Origin: an uncultured Chryseobacterium sp.
GTDB lineage: Bacteria > Bacteroidota > Bacteroidia > Flavobacteriales > Weeksellaceae
Length of the DNA: 64,000 nucleotides
NCBI GenBank assembly: GCA_913778085.1
Contig: CAJYXJ010000040.1
Coordinates: 124,001 to 188,000 of the forward strand
Direction: 5' to 3'
Shown piece after piece: positions 24,979 to 33,770 of this stretch (within the stretch, counting starts at the first letter, position 1; every line of letters begins with the position of its first letter). The translations under genes were made by a program, and so were the position numbers. The notes beneath the pieces were generated by a model. That model had not been told where the DNA came from and did not search any database. It saw nothing but the letters and a program-made list of their open reading frames with translations.

Positions 24979-25270
24979 TAATGAATCACCAGATCCTGTT
25001 TACCGCCTTTGAGATTACTTTTCCGGTACCAGGCCGGCAAGATCTTCTGCAATGCCGTTTTGAAAAGATACTTCTTTCATTACTTTGTCTTCTCCGAAAG
25101 GCAGGATCCCGATTGTTTTGTCTTTTCTGTTATCGATAACCTGTAAAGTATTCTATTCTTCTTCCCCATAATTCGGAATATTTCCTTTAAGTTTTATGAA
25201 TTCTTTATCCTGCGCAAAAGAAAAACGACAAGAAAGAACGCTATGACCGATAAAAATTTTCGTGATTCTA
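24979..25270 (-). pseudogene. Decayed N-terminal copy of the same secreted protein family
   Basis: Translated on the minus strand, this stretch reads FSFAQDKEFIKLKGNIPN, then a stop, then LQVIDNRKDKTIGILPFGED and KVMKEVSF. After a frame change it reads WYRKSNLKGGKQDLVIH. Each piece aligns in order with residues about 15-90 of the protein at 23895-24941 (EMIKERGNLSN, LEVIDQRADQKIGELPFGD, WYADSNHKGGRQEMVL). The start ATG is missing, one stop is in frame, at least one frameshift is present and the rest of the gene is gone. This is clear decay and not a working gene. Confidence 0.75.
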
Positions 25271-25273
25271 TAA

Positions 25274-25579
25274 TTATTTTGTGAAAACATATCCTCCAGT
25301 TAAAGAATCAATATACACATCGGTTTCCAACGTAGACCTATACCCTATTCCAATCATAGCCCCATTGTTTGAACTGGATGCCGAATCGATAGCCGCACCG
25401 ATTAAAGCCCCGACAAAACCACCTGCTATTCCCCCTACAAATGCACCTCCGGTTTTAACTTCCAGAAAAAGGTTCACCCGCGAAGAATGAATATAGAATC
25501 CTTTTTCATTTTTATGCATTTCATCGAAACCAACGGGTATTAATTTATAAGCTTTTCCTCCTTCCACATAACCGTACAT
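25274..25579 (-). pseudogene. C-terminal fragment of a further paralogue of the secreted protein family
   Basis: A 101-residue open frame starting MYGYVEGGKAYKLIPVGFDE. It matches the last third of family members A and B, including MYAYVENGKPYKKTYSGFQE-like opening text, a Gly-rich segment (GGAFVGGIAGGFVGALIGAA) and the ending YIDSLTGGYVFTK. There is no signal peptide or N-terminal part upstream. It is placed before the decayed N-terminal fragment, so two tandem copies probably lost the sequence in between. It may still be translated as a short membrane-active peptide, but remnant status is more likely. Confidence 0.65.
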
Positions 25580-25657
25580 TTCAGAACAGCATGGATAGAA
25601 AAATATTTTTCATGATTATAATTTGCCGCAAAAATAGAAAAATCGGTTTAACATTAA

Positions 25658-25687
25658 ACGACCCTTACAATAAATTGCAAGGGTCGT
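25658..25687 (-). terminator. Terminator after the ECF sigma operon
   Basis: Stem ACGACCCTT/AAGGGTCGT with a 12-base loop lies 23 bases beyond the stop of the Spy-like gene. The minus direction runs into an A/T-rich tail. It ends the sigma factor operon. Confidence 0.7.
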
Positions 25688-25709
25688 CCAACATTAAAAA
25701 AATAAACTA

Positions 25710-26225
25710 TTATGGGTTTTGCCTCTGCCTTGGAGCAATACTATTAGCGTTCCCCCGGGGTTTCCTTTCATTCACCTTATCCCGCATCATCCCCTCGGAT
25801 TGGAACAGCTTCAAGACCTTCTGGCAAGGAATGATCTGCTGCATCTTATCAGCATACTTCTTTCTGTTATCAAGCAGCCTCTGCCCTACTTCAAAGCTTT
25901 GCTGCAATTTTGCTTTAGCTTCTTCATCCGATAAGGTTTCAGGATTGAAGTCGGAATTAAACTGGCTTTTGATCTGTTTCTGGCTTTCCAGATATTCATT
26001 ATAAACATCCGTAAACTCTTCTTTATCACTCGGATCAATATCCAGGTTTTCCATCACCATGTTGTTCCTGAACTGGGTTAGAAGCTTTTTTCTTTCTGTA
26101 GGTGAAAGATTGTTTATTACTTCCTTTCTTTGCTTAGGGTCCATCTTCTTCCAGTCATAATCCGTCTGTTGGGCGTTTAAGCCAAAACCATAAATCATTA
26201 AAAGGGTAAACAATATCTTTTTCAT
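25710..26225 (-). CDS. Periplasmic helical protein, Spy/CpxP-like, of the sigma operon
   Basis: A 171-residue exported protein. The Met at 26225 gives a signal peptide (MKKILFTLLMIYGFGLNAQ); the longer frame to 26321 lies inside the upstream gene. The mature part is highly charged and helical (DPKQRKEVINNLSPTERKKL, then DKEEFTDVYNEYLESQKQI), resembling Spy/CpxP-type periplasmic stress sensors or chaperones with LTxxQ-like segments. It is the third gene of a sigma factor/anti-sigma-like operon, so it may sense envelope stress. This is inference from composition and context. It starts 7 bases after the gene before it ends. Confidence 0.7.
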   Translation of the reverse strand: MKKILFTLLMIYGFGLNAQQTDYDWKKMDPKQRKEVINNLSPTERKKLLTQFRNNMVMENLDIDPSDKEEFTDVYNEYLESQKQIKSQFNSDFNPETLSDEEAKAKLQQSFEVGQRLLDNRKKYADKMQQIIPCQKVLKLFQSEGMMRDKVNERKPRGNANSIAPRQRQNP

Positions 26226-26232
26226 CTTCTTT

Positions 26233-26865
26233 TTAATTATATAAATCCAGATAAACATCCTGCGTCGAATTGCTTGCCAATTCCGAAATTTCAGAATTTG
26301 AGAAGGAATCCAGATATTCATTCATCTGATTTTCATCTTGTTTTGAAACGGTTTTTCCGGTTTTATCCGACGCTTCACGATCTGTTTTTGCCTGAGGCTT
26401 ATTCTGCGCTACAGATTTATTATTTTTTTGACTTTCATTATTTTGATGATCGTTTTCAACAGAAGTTAAATCTGATTTCAAAGTTTCATAGGCCATCTGG
26501 GATTCCGTTTCAGGCTGCTGGTTTTTCACCGTATAGGCAACTGCAGGACTTACATCATCCGCGGTGCTGCTGTTGTTCAGAACAAAAGTCGCTCCAAAAA
26601 TCAAAGCCAGTGAAGCTGCTGCTGCATACGCCCAGTTGATCTTAAAAACCGGGGCTTTTTTACGGGGCAATACCTTATTTATTACGTGATCCTGAATATT
26701 TTCAAATATGTTTTCAGAAACTGTATAAATATTCTTACGTTCCAGTTTTTCCAGGTCAAAATCATGTACTCCGCCCAATACATTCGCCTGAATATTTTCA
26801 AACAAATTATCAGGTGCCGTATAAATATTTTTGCGTTCTAATTTTTCTATATCGAACTTTTTCAT
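26233..26865 (-). CDS. Membrane-anchored anti-sigma-like protein with an internal duplication
   Basis: A 210-residue protein with one membrane span (about 76-92, WAYAAAASLALIFGATFVL). The cytosolic N-terminus carries two copies of one 27-residue unit, at residues 4-30 and 36-62, both with KLERKNIY and FENIQ. The outer part is polar, rich in Asn, Gln, Glu and Lys. Position directly after an ECF sigma gene (9-base gap) and topology suggest an anti-sigma factor, although no standard zinc (ZAS) motif is seen. The duplicated unit could be a sigma-binding helix pair. Function is inference. Confidence 0.7.
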   Translation of the reverse strand: MKKFDIEKLERKNIYTAPDNLFENIQANVLGGVHDFDLEKLERKNIYTVSENIFENIQDHVINKVLPRKKAPVFKINWAYAAAASLALIFGATFVLNNSSTADDVSPAVAYTVKNQQPETESQMAYETLKSDLTSVENDHQNNESQKNNKSVAQNKPQAKTDREASDKTGKTVSKQDENQMNEYLDSFSNSEISELASNSTQDVYLDLYN

Positions 26866-26874
26866 TTCAGTTTC

Positions 26875-27432
26875 TCAAAAATTATCTTCGTAATTGTCCT
26901 TTATATAATCTTCTATCTTCTGTTTGGCATAATGATAATTGGTTTTCAGCGTGCCTACCGACATATCCACGATTTTGGATATTTCTTCATAAGGCAGATC
27001 ATCATAATACCGCATCATAAATACCAGTTTCTGCTTTTCCGGCAGGCTTTGTATGGCTTTCTGAAGCAGGATCTGTATTTCTTCGGCATCACCGCCGGCA
27101 TTATCAGCCACCAGGTTCTGCATGTGGTATTCGGGATCTTCATCGGTTTTTTGCATTCTTTTAAGCTTATTCAGCTGCTGTAACGCTTCATTGGTTGCAA
27201 TTCTATACAGCCAGGTATAGAGCTGGCTATCATTTTTAAACTGGTGAAAATTCTGATAAGCTTTAATAAATGTTTCCTGCAAAGTGTCCTGAGCAAGATC
27301 TCCGTCCACAATAATTCTTCTTATGTGCCAATACAGTCTGCTTTGATAAGCATCCATCAAAGCACGCACTCCTTTTTCCTGGGTACGTGGATTTTGCATC
27401 AACGAAATAATTTCCGTGTCTCTAATCTTCAT
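26875..27432 (-). CDS. ECF-type RNA polymerase sigma factor
   Basis: A 185-residue sigma-70 family extracytoplasmic-function factor. Region 2 is seen as LAQDTLQETFIKAYQNFHQF with TWLYRIATNEALQQLNK. Region 4 is LPEKQKLVFMMRYYDDLPYEEISKIVDMSVGTLKTNYHYAKQKI, split here only by its helix-turn-helix. It should direct RNA polymerase to a small regulon when released by its partner. It heads a three-gene minus-strand operon with an anti-sigma-like membrane protein and a periplasmic helical protein, a common design for envelope stress control in Bacteroidota. Confidence 0.93.
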   Translation of the reverse strand: MKIRDTEIISLMQNPRTQEKGVRALMDAYQSRLYWHIRRIIVDGDLAQDTLQETFIKAYQNFHQFKNDSQLYTWLYRIATNEALQQLNKLKRMQKTDEDPEYHMQNLVADNAGGDAEEIQILLQKAIQSLPEKQKLVFMMRYYDDLPYEEISKIVDMSVGTLKTNYHYAKQKIEDYIKDNYEDNF

Positions 27433-27640
27433 AAGATGCTTTCATTGTTTGGATTACAAAAATAGCTGAAAGTTAAAATACTTATTCAATTTTTAGTCCA
27501 ATATACTATTTTTTTACAAAAACAGCATCCGGAAATTTTAATGTACGGTATAGCAAGGTTTTGCATTTTCCCTTTTATAATCAATGTTCTATTAAATTCA
27601 TCACTTTTAGCGGCGGCTTATTTCCGGAAAAATAAAATAT

Positions 27641-27648
27641 TATCTTTG
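27641..27648 (+). promoter_or_regulatory. TAnnTTTG -7-like box before the DUF2520 gene
   Basis: TATCTTTG lies 4 bases before the ATG at 27653, matching the Bacteroidetes -7 element and implying a very short or absent 5' leader. A possible weak -33 (TTTC) lies about 16 bases upstream. Assignment is tentative. Confidence 0.35.
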
Positions 27649-27652
27649 TTGT

Positions 27653-28405
27653 ATGCAAACTGTAATTATCGGATCCGGAAATGTTGCTTATCATCTGGCC
27701 AAAGCACTGGTAGAGAATAATATTCCGCCGTCCCAGATCTTCGGCAGGAATGAAAAAGAATTGGAAGCAATTTCAAAAGAATTGAACATCCCTTACTCAA
27801 CTAAAAATTTAGTCGATTCGGACATTTATCTGATCTGTGTCAGTGATCAGGCCGTAGAAGATGTCTCACGGCATCTCACGAAAAAGGATTGTCTGGTGGC
27901 CCATACTTCCGGTTCATTGCCTATTGATGTTTTGAAAGGGGAGTACAGAAAGGCCAGTTTTTATCCGCTGCAGACCTTTTCAAGATCAAAAGTGCTTGAT
28001 TATTCAAAAATTCCTTTTTTTATCGAAGCGGAGAATGAAGAAGACCTGAATATTTTGTCTGACCTGGCCGCAAAAGTCTCTGAGAATGTCATGGAAAGTA
28101 CCTACGAGAAGCGAAAATATATTCATCTGACGGCCGTTTTTGCCTGTAATTTTGTAAATCATCTGTTCTCCAGGGCTAAAGAGATTTCCGATTCACAGAA
28201 AATTCCATTCGACTGCTTTCTTCCACTGATCGATGAGACCGTTCAGAAGATTCATACAATAGAGCCCAAATCTGCGCAAACCGGTCCGGCCGTACGAAAC
28301 GACAGAAGAATCCTTGAACTGCATGAGCAACTGTTGAAAGACGAAAGCCTGGAGATCTATAAAATCATGAATCTCTCCATCAAAAAGATGTATCAATTGC
28401 CATAA
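27653..28405 (+). CDS. Rossmann-fold DUF2520 protein (ProC-like)
   Basis: A 250-residue protein with an N-terminal NAD(P)-binding fold (VIIGSGNVAYHLAKAL, 4-19) and a helical C-terminal DUF2520 domain. HTSGSLPIDVL and FYPLQTFS are the characteristic middle motifs. Related enzymes are pyrroline-5-carboxylate or ketopantoate reductase-like dehydrogenases, but the substrate of this family is not established. It begins a plus-strand run with the SIMPL, KdsC-type and Maf genes at short spacing. Cytosolic. Confidence 0.88.
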   Translation: MQTVIIGSGNVAYHLAKALVENNIPPSQIFGRNEKELEAISKELNIPYSTKNLVDSDIYLICVSDQAVEDVSRHLTKKDCLVAHTSGSLPIDVLKGEYRKASFYPLQTFSRSKVLDYSKIPFFIEAENEEDLNILSDLAAKVSENVMESTYEKRKYIHLTAVFACNFVNHLFSRAKEISDSQKIPFDCFLPLIDETVQKIHTIEPKSAQTGPAVRNDRRILELHEQLLKDESLEIYKIMNLSIKKMYQLP

Positions 28406-28433
28406 TGTTTTAACTTTGAGAAAAACTAAAAAA

Positions 28434-29189
28434 ATGAATACCAACATTATCCGTTCTCTCATCATTGGTGCAGCTATCGTACTTACGGCACTTATTTTAG
28501 GCTCAAGTTTTAAAAACAGGAATTTAAAGCAGGATACCATTTCCGTTACAGGCCTTGGCTCCAAAGATTTTATTTCGGACGAGATCAGCTGGAGCGGAAG
28601 TTTTGATGCCAGTGCTTTCGATGCCAAAGAAGCATATAACCTCATTTCGCAGGATAAAGAAAAAGTAAAGGCTTTTTTCTACAGCAAAGGTTTCAAAGCG
28701 GGAGAATTTACGTTTGGCGGTGTCAATTTCTCAAGATCTTTCCGTACGGTAACCACGAAAGAATCTGATGGTACAGAAAAATCCGAAGATATTTTTGATG
28801 GCTATAAAGCGACTCAAAGTGTGTTTTTCAGGGCAAAAAAAAATCCGGCCTTGATGAAAAAGATCGAAAGCGTGATCGATAAGACCTCAGAACTCATCAA
28901 CAGCGGAGTACAATTCGATCCATCTTCACCTCAGTATACATATTCTGATCTTGCTTCACTGAAACATAATTTAATTGAGGCAGGCGCAAAAGACGCCAAA
29001 CAGAGAGCTGAAAAAATTGTAAAAAGTGCAGACGGAGATTTAGGAAAGCTGAAGGATGCATCAATGGGTGTATTTCAGATTACCGCAAAAGGATCTACCG
29101 ATGAAGACAGCTACGGAGGGAATTTTGATACTTCGAGTAAGGAAAAATCGGCCAGAATTACCGTGAGACTTACGTACAACCTCGACTAG
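28434..29189 (+). CDS. SIMPL domain protein
   Basis: A 251-residue protein with an N-terminal membrane anchor or signal sequence (about 5-22, IIRSLIIGAAIVLTALIL) and a SIMPL (DUF541) domain with the early motif ISVTGLGSKDFISDEISW. SIMPL proteins sit in the periplasm or outer membrane; their biochemical role is unclear and they have been linked to oxidative stress. The ATG at 28434 is chosen over the TTG 18 bases upstream because it follows an A-rich stretch and gives a normal signal. It lies 28 bases after the DUF2520 stop. Confidence 0.87.
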   Translation: MNTNIIRSLIIGAAIVLTALILGSSFKNRNLKQDTISVTGLGSKDFISDEISWSGSFDASAFDAKEAYNLISQDKEKVKAFFYSKGFKAGEFTFGGVNFSRSFRTVTTKESDGTEKSEDIFDGYKATQSVFFRAKKNPALMKKIESVIDKTSELINSGVQFDPSSPQYTYSDLASLKHNLIEAGAKDAKQRAEKIVKSADGDLGKLKDASMGVFQITAKGSTDEDSYGGNFDTSSKEKSARITVRLTYNLD

Positions 29190-29210
29190 ACGATTATACT
29201 TTAAAATTAA

Positions 29211-29729
29211 ATGAGCTATAAAGAAAAATTAAAAGATATTAAAGCCTTCGTTTTTGATGTGGACGGCGTATTTACAGATGGCAGTGTCTACCTGATGCCC
29301 GGCGGGAATATGAGCAGGGTAATGAATGTGCTGGATGGCTATGCAGTGGTAAAAGCATTAAAAAACAATTACCTGATTGGGGTCATCACCGGCGGTAACG
29401 ATGAAATGGTAAAGCACCGGATCAATTATCTGGGCATTGAAGATTATTATCCGAAATCCCATAATAAGATGACCGATTTTGAAGATTTTAAATTAAAATA
29501 CAATCTTACCAGCGAAGAGATCTTAACGATGGGAGACGATATTCCCGATCTTCACATGATGCGTGCTTCAGCCGTTGCAGCCTGTCCCGAAAATGCAGTC
29601 CCTGAGATCAAGGCGGTTTCCGATTATATTTCTCCCGTCAAAGGTGGAAGCGGAGCCGTACGTGACGTCATCGAGCAGGTGATGAAAGTACAGGGGAAAT
29701 GGCATGATGACAATACGCAATCCATTTAA
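29211..29729 (+). CDS. kdsC: KdsC-type HAD phosphatase (3-deoxy-D-manno-octulosonate 8-phosphate phosphatase)
   Basis: A 172-residue HAD phosphatase without cap domain. It should dephosphorylate KDO 8-phosphate to KDO for lipopolysaccharide synthesis. Motif I is FDVDGVFTDG (14-23) with both Asp, motif II lies in GVITGG, and motif III/IV is seen in MGDDIPDLHMM. SAVAACPENAVPEIK and GGSGAVRD near the C-terminus are typical of KdsC. Length is standard for the family. The next gene, maf, starts 10 bases after its stop (29740), so the two are co-transcribed. Confidence 0.9.
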   Translation: MSYKEKLKDIKAFVFDVDGVFTDGSVYLMPGGNMSRVMNVLDGYAVVKALKNNYLIGVITGGNDEMVKHRINYLGIEDYYPKSHNKMTDFEDFKLKYNLTSEEILTMGDDIPDLHMMRASAVAACPENAVPEIKAVSDYISPVKGGSGAVRDVIEQVMKVQGKWHDDNTQSI

Positions 29730-29739
29730 TATTGTAAAA

Positions 29740-30294
29740 ATGAAATTATTACTAGCATCGCAATCACCAAGACGAAAAGAATTATTATCCAGTCTGGGTT
29801 TTGAATTTGAAGTGGTAAAGATCGATTGCGAAGAAATTGTTCCGGAGCACATCAAAGTAGGAGAGTCTGCCGCTTACCTGTCCGAGTTGAAAGCATCAGC
29901 ATTTCGGGAACTGGAAAAAGGAGAGGTGCTGCTTACTGCGGATACCATTGTAGCTGTTGATAATCAATTCCTTGGCAAACCTAAAGATGCGGAAGAAGCA
30001 AAACAGATGCTGAAGCTGCTTTCGGGAAGGACCCATCAGGTGTACACGGGAATTACCATTAAAACTTCTGAAAAAACAGTTACGGAAACGGACGTTGCCG
30101 AAGTTGAATTTGATGATATTACCGATGATGAAGCGGAATATTACATTCAGAATTACAGACCTTTCGACAAAGCAGGAAGCTATGGTGTCCAGGAATGGCT
30201 CGGCATGGCCAAAATTAAAAGGATGAACGGGAGCTTTTATACGATTATGGGACTTCCCACCCATTTGGTTTACAAAATTTTGAAAGAAATATAA
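29740..30294 (+). CDS. maf: Maf family nucleoside triphosphate pyrophosphatase
   Basis: A 184-residue Maf protein, a house-cleaning enzyme that hydrolyses non-canonical nucleoside triphosphates such as dTTP, UTP or modified forms to the monophosphate. LLASQSPRRKELL (3-15), LTADTIVAVD and GRTHQVYTGI are the family blocks, and FDKAGSYGVQEW is in the C-terminal part. The frame opens at 29704 inside the upstream gene, but the Met at 29740 is the family start. Cytosolic. The last gene of a compact plus-strand group. Confidence 0.95.
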   Translation: MKLLLASQSPRRKELLSSLGFEFEVVKIDCEEIVPEHIKVGESAAYLSELKASAFRELEKGEVLLTADTIVAVDNQFLGKPKDAEEAKQMLKLLSGRTHQVYTGITIKTSEKTVTETDVAEVEFDDITDDEAEYYIQNYRPFDKAGSYGVQEWLGMAKIKRMNGSFYTIMGLPTHLVYKILKEI

Positions 30295-30378
30295 CGGTTT
30301 TCCCCATAAAATTTTATTATTTTTACAGAATCATCAAACTGCTGATAATAAAAAGCAGATTAGAGAGTTATATTGATA

Positions 30379-32994
30379 ATGAAAAAGAATATTTTATTCC
30401 TTTTAGTGCTGTGTGTCGTTTTGTCCTGTGGGACTAAGGTAAAAAAACCTGAGCAGCGGTCTAAGTTCATGAAAGGATTTACCACATACTACAATACTTT
30501 ATTTAATGCAAAAGATGCCTTAAATAACGAATTTGAAACAAGAGATAAGGCCCATAAGGACAATTTTTATGCGCCTTATATTCCCATTCTTACCTATGAA
30601 GACCAGCCTTTGGGAAGCGACCTCGGACAATCTGCAGCCTTTGCGGAAAATTCGATGAAGATGGGAGAACTGAACCGGCCTGCTCAGAACGCCGGCCCGC
30701 GTGGCGGAATGCCGGGAATGCCCTCCCAAATGCCAGGAAATCCGATGTCAGGAGGACCGGGAATGCCGTCCGGAGATCCCGGGCAGCCCGAACAGAAAGG
30801 AGCAACCACCCTGGAAATTGCAGAAGCAAAGGCTTTGAAGGCCATCAATAAATATTCGGTAATCAAGAACGGCGAAGAAAAAAACAAGCAGATCTTTGAT
30901 GCTTATATGATCCTCGCCCAGGCAAGAATTTACAGGGGAAAATCATTGGAAGCCCTGGATGCGCTGAACTATGTGTTTACGCATATGAAAGATGACAAAA
31001 GACTTCCACTGGCAAGGATTTACCAGGGTTTGGCTTATGATCAGATCAAAAACTACCATAAAGCGCACGAGACTTTTGCCAAATTAAAAAGTGAAAAGAT
31101 TTCCAAGCAGTATGAGAAATTACTGAGTATTTATTATTCCGAATCCCTGCTTGATGCCGGCAAAAGGGAAGAAGCCGTACGTGAGCTGGATAATGCTTAT
31201 GAACTTAACGACAACCGAAAATTAAAAAGCAGAATTGCTTATCTGAGAGGGCAGGTACTGGAAAGCCTTAACCAAAACGAAAAGGCCAGAGAAAGCTTTA
31301 TGGCCGCTTATAAATATGCCAACGATTTTGAATTCGAGGTAAAATCCCAGATCGAAATTGCCAAAACCTTCAATGGGAACGGGGATTACAGCGGCGCCCG
31401 GAAATACCTGGAAGACATCAGTAAAAAAGGGACCTACGGATCCCGTAAAAATGAATTTTATTATGCTTTGGGCCTTATGGCAAATAAAGCCGGAAAGAAA
31501 GATGAAGCCCAGGAATATTTCAGAAAATCTTTGAGAGAAAAAGTTTCTGACGGCCAGGTGCGCGGTCTTACGTACTATGAAATAGGGAAGGGCTACCTCG
31601 ATAAAAACGATTACATCGGTGCCGGAGCGTATTATGATTCCGCTTTAGCCGTGATGACTTACGAGCCTTCAAAGATCCTCTTGGCAGACCAGTCGGTGTA
31701 TATTAAAAAGATCTCGAAGAATTATTATTTAATCAAGAAAAATGACAGTATTCTGAATCTGGCAAAAATGACACCGGAACAAAAAAGCGATTTCTTCTCA
31801 AAATATATTGCCAAAATCAAGGCCAAAGAAGAAAAAGAGGAGCAGGAGAGAAGGCGTGCTGAGAGGAGCAAAGGCTTCGATACGGGCGATTACAACTCAA
31901 CTTCGATATTTGCCAACAGCTCCACCTCTTTTGAGGATTTCGGGGTAGCTACGAAAGGATTTTATTTCAGCAACACCGGTACGGTTTCCAAAGGAACCCA
32001 GACTTTTAAACAGACCTGGGGAGACCGTGCCCTGATCGACAACTGGCGGTTCTCAAAAAAAATGGCTACGCTGGATGATATGAAAAACGATGCCCTCGGA
32101 ACTGCGGCGGCACCAAATCCGAGACGTTTTGAACCGGCCTATTATATCGAACAGATCCCTACTGATATGGCACAGCTGGACCATCTGAAAAAGGACCGGG
32201 ATACGGCTTCTCTAGGTCTTGGGGTGATGTATCAGAACTATTTTACCAACACGCCTCTGGCGACAAAAACGCTGTATAACCTGGTGGATGTAAATCCGGA
32301 AGAAAAAGTAATGCTGCAGGCTTTGTATGAGATTTTCGCTATGAATTATGAGAAAAATCCACAGGCTGCCGAGAGAGCAAAACAAATGTTGTTAAAGGAT
32401 TATCCGTACACTTCCTATGCGGAGTTTGCAAGAAACCCGAAAAGCAATTCTTTTGTAAAGTCTTCCGGCGATGTGGAAAGCCAGTACAAACAGGCCTTTG
32501 CATTGTATGAATCTGAAAAATTTGGGGAAAGCAAGGATATTATCGATAAGACAATCCAGCAATACCCTAAAGATGCCCTGGTTCCTAAATTATATCTGCT
32601 GAACGCCTTTAATTCGGGAAAAGCCAGCGGAAAGGAAGTAATGATTCTTCAGCTTGAACAGATCGCCTTAAACTATGGCAAAACCCCGGAAGGCGAGAAG
32701 GCCAAAGAGATGCTGAATTACCTGAAAAGCGATCTGAGCTTCCAGGCAACGGATAATAAAGGCAATGCAATACCTCAAAATGTTGCTGATGCGAATAACA
32801 ATGCTTCTGATCAGCAGCTGCAGTTTAATTCCAGAGGATCAAAAAGAACCCCGTCGCAGCCTGTGCAGAATCAGATGATGAATAATAACACTACGCCGAT
32901 GCAGCCTGTAAATAATGGCAGCAGAAAACGGCCAAACAGCAATAACAACCAGCAGCTGCAGCCTGCGAACCAGGTGCCTGCAAAATCACAATAA
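30379..32994 (+). CDS. TPR lipoprotein, PorW/SprE-like (type IX secretion and gliding)
   Basis: An 871-residue lipoprotein. The signal peptide MKKNILFLLVLCVVLSCG has a lipobox with the Cys at residue 18. The N-terminal FTTYYNTLFNAKDAL resembles the start of SprE/PorW proteins, and the body contains many tetratricopeptide-like helices. A Pro/Met/Gly-rich insert (about 105-138) and a Gln/Asn-rich tail (after about 800) are low complexity. SprE/PorW is needed for type IX secretion, and gliding where that exists. The frame can open at a TTG at 30373, but the ATG is preferred. It is the longest gene of the window and stands alone after the maf gene. Confidence 0.87.
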   Translation: MKKNILFLLVLCVVLSCGTKVKKPEQRSKFMKGFTTYYNTLFNAKDALNNEFETRDKAHKDNFYAPYIPILTYEDQPLGSDLGQSAAFAENSMKMGELNRPAQNAGPRGGMPGMPSQMPGNPMSGGPGMPSGDPGQPEQKGATTLEIAEAKALKAINKYSVIKNGEEKNKQIFDAYMILAQARIYRGKSLEALDALNYVFTHMKDDKRLPLARIYQGLAYDQIKNYHKAHETFAKLKSEKISKQYEKLLSIYYSESLLDAGKREEAVRELDNAYELNDNRKLKSRIAYLRGQVLESLNQNEKARESFMAAYKYANDFEFEVKSQIEIAKTFNGNGDYSGARKYLEDISKKGTYGSRKNEFYYALGLMANKAGKKDEAQEYFRKSLREKVSDGQVRGLTYYEIGKGYLDKNDYIGAGAYYDSALAVMTYEPSKILLADQSVYIKKISKNYYLIKKNDSILNLAKMTPEQKSDFFSKYIAKIKAKEEKEEQERRRAERSKGFDTGDYNSTSIFANSSTSFEDFGVATKGFYFSNTGTVSKGTQTFKQTWGDRALIDNWRFSKKMATLDDMKNDALGTAAAPNPRRFEPAYYIEQIPTDMAQLDHLKKDRDTASLGLGVMYQNYFTNTPLATKTLYNLVDVNPEEKVMLQALYEIFAMNYEKNPQAAERAKQMLLKDYPYTSYAEFARNPKSNSFVKSSGDVESQYKQAFALYESEKFGESKDIIDKTIQQYPKDALVPKLYLLNAFNSGKASGKEVMILQLEQIALNYGKTPEGEKAKEMLNYLKSDLSFQATDNKGNAIPQNVADANNNASDQQLQFNSRGSKRTPSQPVQNQMMNNNTTPMQPVNNGSRKRPNSNNNQQLQPANQVPAKSQ

Positions 32995-32998
32995 AATA

Positions 32999-33026
32999 AA
33001 AAGCGAAGATTTTACTCTTCGCTTTT
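32999..33026. terminator. Bidirectional hairpin terminator between porW-like gene and tsaB
   Basis: Stem AAAAGCGAAGA/TCTTCGCTTTT with a 6-base loop, 5 bases after the plus-strand stop and followed by a long T-run (33027-33035). The minus-strand tsaB stop lies within the hairpin. Confidence 0.85.
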
Positions 33027-33695
33027 ATTTTTTTTCTTGACGCCGTGGAAATCTTTGAGATAAAAAGGTTCGAAGTAGGCAACATCCTCGAAATCTTTCT
33101 GCATTATTTTTTCAAGGGTCTTTTTCACCAGATATCTGGCGGAAGGGTAGACCTCATCTTCAAAAGCAGCATCCGGCAATTGCAAAATTTCCTTTGCTTT
33201 TTTAGAACCGTCTCCTATAAATAGAACTTTTTTATCCTTGTATTCTGAAAAAGAAGTTTCATCCAGAATTTTAGCTTCGGTCTCTGAAATCTCTTTTCCA
33301 TTTAAGCCGTCATATACTGCGGTATAAACCTCCATTCTCCTAGCGTCTATAAGAGGGATAATATAATCGTAGTTTTTGCCTAAGAAAGGCTCTATCATGC
33401 TCTCCATAGAATTAACGGCAATTAATGGTATTTTGAGCCCGTAGCAGAAGCCTTTGGCAGATGATGCGCCAATCCGTAAGCCAGTGTAAGAACCGGGACC
33501 TCTTCCCAATGAGACCGCTTCAATATCCTTCATGGAAATGCCTGCTCCTTCCAGAGCCCATTCCACGAAGATATGAAGGCTCTCCGACTGTTTATAGTTT
33601 TCGGAAATTTCCTCCGTTACGCACAGCATTTTATCATCATCGGAAATGGCTACCGAACAGTTCTTGGAAGAGGTTTCAAGATATAAGATTTTCAT
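33012..33695 (-). CDS. tsaB: tRNA threonylcarbamoyladenosine biosynthesis protein TsaB
   Basis: A 227-residue TsaB, the inactive partner of TsaD in making the t6A modification at position 37 of ANN-decoding tRNAs. ILYLETSSKNCSVAI (3-17), LGRGPGSYTGLRIGASSAKGF (about 62-82, split here by the Gly loop) and PLIDARRMEVYTA are family marks. Length is normal. Cytosolic. It ends a minus-strand group; the SDR gene upstream of it is on the same strand with a 75-base gap. The last codons sit inside the shared terminator hairpin. Confidence 0.94.
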   Translation of the reverse strand: MKILYLETSSKNCSVAISDDDKMLCVTEEISENYKQSESLHIFVEWALEGAGISMKDIEAVSLGRGPGSYTGLRIGASSAKGFCYGLKIPLIAVNSMESMIEPFLGKNYDYIIPLIDARRMEVYTAVYDGLNGKEISETEAKILDETSFSEYKDKKVLFIGDGSKKAKEILQLPDAAFEDEVYPSARYLVKKTLEKIMQKDFEDVAYFEPFYLKDFHGVKKKNKSEE

Positions 33696-33770
33696 TTTTA
33701 CAGGTCATGTTTAAACAGGTTCAGCAATTCAGCATTACTTTTCCTGCAAAGGTAAAGCAATATTTTGAGA

